Assembly: GCA_963788285.1 (NCBI GenBank) | Contig: CAWBGB010000004.1 | Coordinates: 124,001-188,000, forward strand | Source of the DNA: Alicyclobacillus_A sp963788285 | GTDB taxonomy: Bacteria > Bacillota > Bacilli > Alicyclobacillales > Alicyclobacillaceae | Length of the DNA: 64,000 bases | Direction of reading: 5' to 3' | Part shown: piece by piece, positions 58,169 to 64,000 of the stretch | Layout: each line of letters starts with the position of its first letter | Numbering within the stretch: position 1 is the first letter of the stretch | Notes under the pieces: generated by a model | The model's database searches: none | Told to the model about the DNA's origin: nothing | What the model saw: the letters and a program-made list of their open reading frames with translations, nothing else | Position numbers and translations under genes: made by a program

Positions 58169-58732
58169 TTACCTCCAGAGATCGTAACAGAGCTGCACTA
58201 CGTTGTCCTCATGATACACTCGCCACTGATCTCCGACAAGGTGGGCCACGTCCGGTGAGCTGACCACCGCGTACACATTCTGCAAATCTTGATATTTCAG
58301 CCACGCCACATCCGATGGACGGCGGACGGGCACTAGCTTTTGCAAGTTGCTGGCCTTGTAGCCTTCCACCACGATGACGTCGAGTGGTATTCCACTGCTC
58401 GCTGCAGCATCTGCCATCCGGCGGCAGAGCGCTTCCACGTTGTCCGCATCCGTGTCTGTTGTGAGGCGCAACAAGGTCTGTCCGCCGCCGGCGACCATCG
58501 TGACGTCTGCGCCTGCCTGCGCATAGCGAACGGTGTCGCTGTCCGGCTTTTCCCAGTCGTTAATTCCACCTGCATCGGCGTGCCCGTCGTGTTTTAAGAC
58601 ACCTACGTGCAGTCCACGTTCTCGCCACGCGACACACATTCGAGCAATCAAGGTGGTCTTTCCGGCGTCCTGCGGCCCAACCACCGACACCATGAACGGT
58701 CGCCCCGTCCTTGAAGTTCCTTCGCTACGCAT
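58169..58732 (-). CDS. mobB: Molybdopterin-guanine dinucleotide biosynthesis protein MobB
   Basis: 187 residues from ATG at 58732, which overlaps the preceding stop. P-loop GPQDAGKTTLIARM at the N-terminus, then GVLKHDGHA and DVIVVEGYKASNLQKL, both MobB signatures. GTP-binding helper of MobA in making the guanine-dinucleotide form of the molybdenum cofactor. A later ATG at the residue before VSVVGPQ is an alternative start. Confidence 0.9.
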   Translation of the reverse strand: MRSEGTSRTGRPFMVSVVGPQDAGKTTLIARMCVAWRERGLHVGVLKHDGHADAGGINDWEKPDSDTVRYAQAGADVTMVAGGGQTLLRLTTDTDADNVEALCRRMADAAASSGIPLDVIVVEGYKASNLQKLVPVRRPSDVAWLKYQDLQNVYAVVSSPDVAHLVGDQWRVYHEDNVVQLCYDLWR

Positions 58733-59705
58733 TGAGCCAACCGCCGACGCCAAGCCGGGCGATGTCGTCGTGCGTGAGCTTCTGACCTGCGAGTACGCGG
58801 GGCAGCAGGATGTCGAACGACGTCACCGGATCGTAAATCACTGAACCGGGGAGACCAAAAATGGCTGTGCGTCCGCTGTACGCTAACATCAGCATGGAGC
58901 CAGGTAACATCGGCGCTCCATAAGTTACCACCTCGTCCGCCGCAGCGCGGATGGCGGCAGGCGACCTATCATCCGGATCCACCGACATGCCTCCGGTGAC
59001 ACAAACGAGCGGAATACCTTCTTCGCACGCCCGCTGGATTTCCTTCGTAATCTCGGTCTGTTCGTCACCCGGAAATACCTGACGAACCACCTGCACACCA
59101 TAGACTGCGAGTTTCTCTCGCAACGTTGGCCCTGCTTTGTCGGCGATGCGGCCCGATTGAATCTCGCTACCGGTGGTTACGAGAACGGCTTTGTCCACCA
59201 CGTAGGGGAGGACGTCAATGACCGGTTGGCCGGTCGCAATATGCAAAACCTTCTCTACTTTCTGTTTCTCAATCAGTAACGGAATTGGGCGAATGCCAGC
59301 GACGGAGGTGCCGGCTTTGACATGAATGTTCGGTCGGCGGGTAGAAAACGAGATGCCGTCAATCCGGTTGATATCGAACACCCGTTGCTCGTCCATCGCA
59401 AGCATGCCGTCACTGCGGGCCTTCAACACCACTTTGCCCTCGTGGACGTCGGAAAACACAATCCCGTCCCCTGCAACTGCCCGTGACATCACGACGGCCG
59501 CGTCATTTTCATGCATTTCATCGGGCCCTATCTCCAACACGTAGATATGGCGCTTCCCGATGTCCAGTAACATGGGGATGTCTTCCTCCCGAATCACGTG
59601 ACCTTTGTGAAACACCGGACCTTTGAATTCCCCAGGCACAATTCTGGTCAAATCGTGAGCAAGCACAAGGCCAACCGCTTGCTCCACAGGCACTTCGCGT
59701 TTCAC
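58725..59705 (-). CDS. MoeA-like molybdopterin-binding protein
   Basis: 326 residues, shorter than MoeA (about 410). The N-terminal part resembles MoeA domain I/II weakly (VEQAVGLVLAHDLTRIVPGEFKGPVFHKGHVI). The C-terminal MoaB/Mog domain at about 175-325 shows TTGSEIQSGRIADKAGPTLREKL and VCVTGGMSVDPDDRSP, the molybdopterin-binding loop. Members of this short subfamily are thought to take part in cofactor synthesis or sensing. It overlaps mobA upstream and mobB downstream, so the three are translated together. True MoeA function is not shown. Confidence 0.85.
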   Translation of the reverse strand: MKREVPVEQAVGLVLAHDLTRIVPGEFKGPVFHKGHVIREEDIPMLLDIGKRHIYVLEIGPDEMHENDAAVVMSRAVAGDGIVFSDVHEGKVVLKARSDGMLAMDEQRVFDINRIDGISFSTRRPNIHVKAGTSVAGIRPIPLLIEKQKVEKVLHIATGQPVIDVLPYVVDKAVLVTTGSEIQSGRIADKAGPTLREKLAVYGVQVVRQVFPGDEQTEITKEIQRACEEGIPLVCVTGGMSVDPDDRSPAAIRAAADEVVTYGAPMLPGSMLMLAYSGRTAIFGLPGSVIYDPVTSFDILLPRVLAGQKLTHDDIARLGVGGWLNA

Positions 59706-60322
59706 ACGCTATTCCTCCCCTCACTCAGCCACGCCTCGTAATCCTCCGGCGTGTGTATCGGCCGCGTCCACCACTGGGGCCACTGCGCCTCGTCTGCATC
59801 CACCACAGCGCAAGTCAAATCGGCCACCACACGCATCAATCGGGTCTCTCCCACCTGCACAGCGCAGTGCCAAGCTTGTCCCACCTTGCTACGGTAGAGG
59901 GCGAGCAGCGGTTGCAACCGCCCATCTCGACGCACCACAACCCCGTCAGCGACAAACGCATCTTTCTCCAGCACGACCATCAGCTCGTCCAACACCTGTC
60001 TCTGGAGTCCCGGCAAATCCCCCGCACAGACGAGGTATGCGTCGCAGCCGGTGCGTTCCACCTGTGGCCACGCGTGTGCGAGGGCAAACAGCGGGCCGCG
60101 GTACGCGTGTGGATCGTGTAAGATGTGCACGCGAGGAAGCTGCCCCTCCAGGAACGTATCCGGTGTCGTCACGACGTACACGTCATCGACAACCGCCGAT
60201 ACGACCTGCACCACGTGTTGCAAGACGGTGGTGGTGGCGCCAAGTTGTCGCGGCAGGCGGAGCTTGTCCACTCCCATGCGGCGGCTCTGGCCGCCAGCTA
60301 AAACGATGCCTCCAATCCGCAC
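59702..60322 (-). CDS. mobA: Molybdenum cofactor guanylyltransferase MobA
   Basis: 206 residues. Nucleotidyltransferase that links GMP to molybdopterin. LAGGQSRRMGVDKLRL is the GTP-binding signature; VCAGDLPGL holds the metal-binding Asp. ATG overlaps the cyclo-ligase gene upstream by 25 bp, and its stop overlaps the next start. CTP-using homologues (MocA) look similar; the mobB neighbour favours MobA. Confidence 0.9.
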   Translation of the reverse strand: MRIGGIVLAGGQSRRMGVDKLRLPRQLGATTTVLQHVVQVVSAVVDDVYVVTTPDTFLEGQLPRVHILHDPHAYRGPLFALAHAWPQVERTGCDAYLVCAGDLPGLQRQVLDELMVVLEKDAFVADGVVVRRDGRLQPLLALYRSKVGQAWHCAVQVGETRLMRVVADLTCAVVDADEAQWPQWWTRPIHTPEDYEAWLSEGRNSV

Positions 60323-60942
60323 GAAACCACTCCTTCTTCCGTCACCACGAAATGCATGCGGACATCGTGCGGCTGCAGCGGTAGCCAGTCCGCGATTTGG
60401 GCCGCGTACGCGACCCCAATGCGCAACACGGTACCACTGAGGCGCTCAAACAGGCGGTCGTAATAGCCGCCACCGTAACCAAGCCGTCCCCCGTCTTTGG
60501 TGAAGGCAAGTCCAGGCACAAACACCGCGAACAGTTCATCTTCCGTCATCCAGGGCTGCGTGGAAGCAGGCTCCCAGATCCCATACGCCCCCTTGACCCA
60601 CGAGGTTTGTTCATCCGCCTCGCGAAAGGTCATCGTGCGACTCACGAGATGGGTCACCGGAAAGCCCGTTTTCCAGGATTCTCTTTGCAGTTCCGCAGCT
60701 GCGCCCATCACATCGACTTCTCCGCGGTGGGCCCGGTACAGCGCGACCGCCCGCTTGTGGGCCTTCCCCTGTTCGCGGAATCCGTGTAACAATCCCACCA
60801 TGTGTTCAGCGATGGACACATCGGCCGCACGGCGCACGTCCGGCGTCAATTGGCTGCGGACCTGTTGATAATGTTGACGAAGTGTCCGCTTTTGGTCGGC
60901 ACATCCGATGAACGGACGATTCCTGTGTTCGACATCACGCAC
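60298..60942 (-). CDS. 5-Formyltetrahydrofolate cyclo-ligase
   Basis: 214 residues. Returns 5-formyl-THF to 5,10-methenyl-THF with ATP. KRTLRQHYQQVRSQL at the N-terminus, VPGLAFTKDGGRLGYGGGYYDRLF as the family signature, and IGVAYAAQ near the end. Start chosen at GTG 60942, six bases after GAGGCG and overlapping the PAP2 stop; a longer frame reaches into the PAP2 gene. Second gene of the PAP2-to-tatC operon. Confidence 0.92.
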   Translation of the reverse strand: MRDVEHRNRPFIGCADQKRTLRQHYQQVRSQLTPDVRRAADVSIAEHMVGLLHGFREQGKAHKRAVALYRAHRGEVDVMGAAAELQRESWKTGFPVTHLVSRTMTFREADEQTSWVKGAYGIWEPASTQPWMTEDELFAVFVPGLAFTKDGGRLGYGGGYYDRLFERLSGTVLRIGVAYAAQIADWLPLQPHDVRMHFVVTEEGVVSCGLEASF

Positions 60943-61843
60943 TGGTTTCGCCTCTTCGATACACGCCACACAACTGGAACACATACGGCGCGCCGAGCGT
61001 CCCCCACAGTCCCATCAGGACATCTCGGCTCACCAGCCAGATGGTATCAGGCGGCCATTTTATGATCCATTTTAACGCAATGAGCCCCGCAATGCCGATA
61101 ACGCTTGCGCATACTCGCTTCCAGATGGCGGGGTCCATATCCGTGCCAAGGTACTTCTCTTCGAGCAGAGCGCCCACCCCGAGGCCAAGCAGCAACGCCG
61201 CATACTCTGCGGAGGCAGATCCGCGGTGCACCAGCAACAGAGCCCCTGGCAGTAACAGCGCAAACGTCATCCGAATCTTGAACGCAAATGCGCGATACGT
61301 CCACCACTTCCCCATCCACCAACCACAGACGCCAAACAATAGGCCAAGCCCCCACCCGATAAGGACGTCAATCGGCCAGTGCAAGCCCAGGTACAGCCTG
61401 GATAGGCCAATCGCCAATACCAAGAGCAGCGCAAGGGGCCAGAACCACTTTTGGCGGATCCACTTGCCAATGATGACCCAGAACGTCATCGGTCCTTGGG
61501 CGTGTCCGCTCGGCAATGAGTAGATACCATTGGATGATTCGGTATACAAGGAACGGATGCCCGGCACCCCAATCGGGCGCACAATCTTCGTCACCTGCTT
61601 CAACCACTCATTACTGTACATGGAGGCCAGAAACACGTAGGCGAGGCGTAACCCCACGGTTCTGTGGATGGACCAAAAGACAATTGGCAATACGACCATA
61701 TAGACATTTTCCAAGCCGACCATGGACAACCACTTTGCCACTTTGTCCAAGTCCGGTGTTGCGTACGATTGCAACCACACCAAAAAGTTATACTGCCACA
61801 GGTACCCGTTAGGCAGCGGAAAGTCCGGTGTGTACACACGCAT
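60935..61843 (-). CDS. PAP2-family membrane phosphatase
   Basis: About 302 residues from ATG (MRVYTPDFPLPNGYLW) after GGGGGG; the frame is open for 50 more codons upstream. Six to eight membrane helices. The three PAP2 motifs are KQVTKIVRP, PSGHAQGP with catalytic His, and SRLYLGLHWPIDVLIG with the second His. These enzymes remove phosphate from lipid phosphates such as undecaprenyl or phosphatidylglycerol phosphate. An 8-bp inverted repeat (GAACAACC/GGTTGTTC) lies in its leader near 61863-61912. Confidence 0.87.
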   Translation of the reverse strand: MRVYTPDFPLPNGYLWQYNFLVWLQSYATPDLDKVAKWLSMVGLENVYMVVLPIVFWSIHRTVGLRLAYVFLASMYSNEWLKQVTKIVRPIGVPGIRSLYTESSNGIYSLPSGHAQGPMTFWVIIGKWIRQKWFWPLALLLVLAIGLSRLYLGLHWPIDVLIGWGLGLLFGVCGWWMGKWWTYRAFAFKIRMTFALLLPGALLLVHRGSASAEYAALLLGLGVGALLEEKYLGTDMDPAIWKRVCASVIGIAGLIALKWIIKWPPDTIWLVSRDVLMGLWGTLGAPYVFQLCGVYRRGETSA

Positions 61844-62005
61844 GCCCCCCGTCCCATACTTGAACAACCTTCCCTTGCGCACGATATCCTCTGCGCTGGA
61901 TAGCGGTTGTTCCACCCTTTTCGTACAACCTTGTAGAGTGTATGAGACAAGGGAGACAAGGTATGCTCCCAGTATGTAAAACGAGACGGCCAAAAGCCGT
62001 CCCGT

Positions 62006-62654
62006 TTACCGGTGGATCCGCACCGTTGCGTTCATCCCTGGTACCAAACCACCTACACCTGAAGTGAGCTGGATTTGAACAGGAATCACTTGGGTCACCT
62101 TCGTGTAGTTCGCATCCGTATTTCCTGTAGGGATTGGAGAGAATGTAGAAGCAGTCGCATAGCCGATTTGTTTCACAACACCGCTAAACGTGGTGCCTGG
62201 ATACGCATCAATGTATACGTCGACGGTTTGACCTACTTTGACGTGATTGATTTCCGTTTCTTTGATATTGGCGGTGATCCACAGGTTATTCATGTCGTAA
62301 GCATAAGCGAGCGGTGTCCCTACAACGACAAATTGGTTGTTGACGGCCAGGTTTTGAACAATGGTCGAGTTGGATGGATCCGTCACGTTGACATTCACCG
62401 TACCATTCCCCGTCGAGACTTGAATCGTGCCGACGGTATCACCGCTATTGAAATGTTGCCCAACCTGTCCATTCCAATTGATCAATTTTCCCGTTGCAGG
62501 CGCAGCAATTACGATTTGCTGTCCCGAGACCTGAGCGTCATCCGTCTTGATGTAGTTTGTGGATTGGTTGTAGAATTAGTACCCGACAAAACCCGCAATC
62601 ATCACGATGAAGATGAAGCAAGTTTGAAGCAAAATCATACGTTTCGCATTCACA
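62006..62654 (-). CDS. EmrA/HlyD-type efflux adaptor (in-frame stop)
   Basis: Starts at GTG (VNAKRMILLQTCFIFIVMIAGFVGY) ten bases after AAAGGAG; the membrane helix is then followed by TAA (62576-62578) and, in the same frame, FYNQSTNYIKTDDAQVSG, the EmrA/HlyD barrel-sandwich (VIAAPATGKLINWNGQVGQ) and beta-barrel (NLWITANIKETEINHVKVG). About 215 codons, short because the coiled coil is nearly absent as in Gram-positive EmrA. Usually TAT/TAC (Tyr) would stand at the stop. Pairs with the DHA2 transporter five bases upstream. Confidence 0.8.
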
Positions 62655-62659
62655 GTGTG

Positions 62660-63430
62660 TCAGTCTCCTTTCACTGCGAGCATTGGACGATGTCCTGGTG
62701 TATCAATGATGGGACCCATAGCGAGGGTGGATTTTCTCTGATGAGACTCTTGTTGTACGAGAGACCTACCCTTTCCGGTTACGGCCATCCCGATGGAAGC
62801 CATCGCCATGATGACACCAGACAAAAGCAAAATCGTGAATAGATCCTGGTAGGTGTTCAGAAGAGATGCTTTTTGTGAATTCATAATGAGTGTGTAAAAG
62901 GCCAATGCCTTTGCGTTCGCAATCGTTTGGCCACTATCCATAAAGTGTTGCGTTAGCCCGGCCATTTCCATGTTCACCTGCGGATTCGCGAGGCTGATCT
63001 GCCCACGGAGGTTTCCGTAATGAATGGTCGTCTCCTTGTACAAAAACCAGGCAATGACCGGTGCAGCAATAGCGGCGATAAAGTTTCGATGAAAGTGAAG
63101 CGTGACAGAACGCCACCGTGATTGATGAATGTCGCCGGCCAGCGCTGTTGCCAATGCGCCGGATACCAGTACCATTCCAATGGAACCGCCCACGCAGCCC
63201 ATCTGTAGGTTCAGCGTGGTGAATGAAGCATCAGGTCCAATGTTTCGCCATTGAGCACTTACAAAAATAACCACAACAGACCCTATGATACCGAGCATCC
63301 CTGCACCGACTTTGTCGTCCAGCCAGGTGCTCAGAAGCGCGGCCACAATGACACCCACGATAAAACCAAAGATAAAAGTAGGTCAGGTGGTAGGGATGGG
63401 GCATCGTATGATAGTTCGTAGGAGCCACTG
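62660..63430 (-). CDS. DHA2 (EmrB-type) MFS exporter, C-terminal half only
   Basis: About 230 residues of the second half: FIFGFIVGVIVAALLSTWL, LNLQMGCVGGSIGMVLVSGALA, HFHRNFIAAIAAPVIAWFLY and a last helix TILLLSGVIMAMASIGMAV. A frame change near 63380 separates it from APTNYHTMPHPYHL just upstream, and beyond about 63430 no emrB sequence is found in the window, where a structured non-coding segment begins. The N-terminal half is lost or lies beyond an insertion. Confidence 0.75.
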
Positions 63431-64000
63431 TCACCGGGTAGCTCAGGCACCTTGCGGCGTCCAGGCTCCCTTAGAGCTGCAGTAACGGGATCCTGTTATG
63501 CAGTGCAAGCCATCCTGCACTCTTGAGGGTGCGCATTCTTTGGTGCAGCCCATGCGTGCCTGAACTACTCGTCGATCCGAGTGGCTCTCTCGAGGTGTGA
63601 GAAGATGTCCCGATTGCTCGGGACGGACCGTAACTCTTAGGTCAAGCGATACTTTTCATGGGCATCATTGTGGCAACGCGCACATTTTCATCGCACCTGG
63701 CCACCTGAGTCGCTCTGGAATCATCCATTGACATGCTTCGCCTACCTCTGCGTGTAGTGCATGTTTCCTTGAGAGGAACTCGTTCTGCCCTGCCGCTTCC
63801 CCCTGTACGTGGCTTTCCCACGCTCCGAGTACTACCAGCAGGTCCGACTTCCACCGCAGCATCCGCCTTCCTATGGATGGTCCTTTCAGTTGGCGTACTC
63901 CGTTACCGAAGACCACGGTGGATCTCCCGGGTTCCGTAACACTTCCATTTCCGTCATGCCGTGCTCTCAGACCCCGCCGAGGTCTCCGATTTCCATCGCC
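63430..64000 (-). mobile_element. Possible group II intron segment interrupting emrB
   Basis: 570 bp with no convincing ORF. On the minus strand it is rich in GNRA-capped stems: TCCCGA-GCAA-TCGGGA near 63620, and a last one near 63430-63465 where GGG-AGC pairs with GCT-A-CCC leaving a single bulged A, with a GCAA loop, as in intron domain 6. A GAGC...GTTC helix near 63570 could be domain 5. The 5' part (GGGGGAAGCGGCAGGGCAG) resembles intron sequence before the RT gene. No reverse transcriptase is present in the window, so it would be degenerate. Confidence 0.33.

Overview
The window comes from a Gram-positive, endospore-forming bacterium of the order Bacillales, most likely Alicyclobacillus or a close relative. 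The 16S gene reads like that genus around positions 19740-19830. The operon layouts (12-gene pur operon, ftsEX-ctpB-minJ-uvrBA), the PurR, LexA and CIRCE operators, the alpha/beta-type spore protein and the sigma-54 roc genes are all Bacillales traits. Genus assignment is by eye, not by alignment. Most genes read right to left.

Layout. 1-9.9 kb: ftsE-ftsX, ctpB, a MinJ-like PDZ protein, a motA relic, and uvrB-uvrA under an SOS box; uvrA and uvrB carry many single-base frameshifts. 10-15.7 kb: a decayed TPR protein, an SPFH/NfeD membrane-domain pair, a GNAT/N-acylamino-acid-racemase pair suited to D-amino-acid salvage, and a broken second GNAT gene. 15.7-21 kb: one rRNA operon (16S-23S-5S, no tRNA) behind three tandem promoters. 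21-38.5 kb: an EamA transporter, then the complete purEKBCSQLFMNHD operon behind a PurR operator, and guaA-pbuG behind a guanine riboswitch. 38.5-41.8 kb: nagB, a spore protein gene with a sigma-G promoter, a candidate 190-nt RNA, a metallo-hydrolase and three small hypothetical ORFs. 41.8-49.4 kb: an arginine/ornithine catabolic cluster (glutamate dehydrogenase, rocD, rocA, RocR-like activator, RocE-like permease) with three matching 17-bp palindromes and a very good -24/-12 promoter. 49.5-54.9 kb: a visibly AT-richer stretch with an alpha/beta hydrolase, an MFS exporter, a divergent LysR regulator, and a non-coding tract holding a repeated hairpin element. 55-57.1 kb: groES-groEL under CIRCE. 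57-62 kb: PAP2 protein, 5-formyl-THF cyclo-ligase, mobA, moeA-like, mobB, tatA, tatC. 62-64 kb: broken emrA and a truncated emrB next to a structured segment that may be part of a group II intron.

How it fits together. The centre is purine supply: PurR controls IMP synthesis, and the riboswitch controls conversion to GMP and base uptake. The roc block turns arginine/ornithine into glutamate and 2-oxoglutarate under its own sigma-54 activator. The molybdenum-cofactor and Tat genes share one operon, consistent with making and exporting folded molybdoenzymes.

Quality note. Single-base frameshifts or in-frame stops affect uvrA, uvrB, purL, groL, tatA, tatC, emrA and others while conserved residues stay intact. 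For the essential or highly conserved genes I read these mainly as sequence errors; motA, the TPR gene and the second GNAT look like true decay. The most interesting unexplained signal is the hairpin family at 52.9-54.8 kb, whose stems show compensatory base changes between copies.
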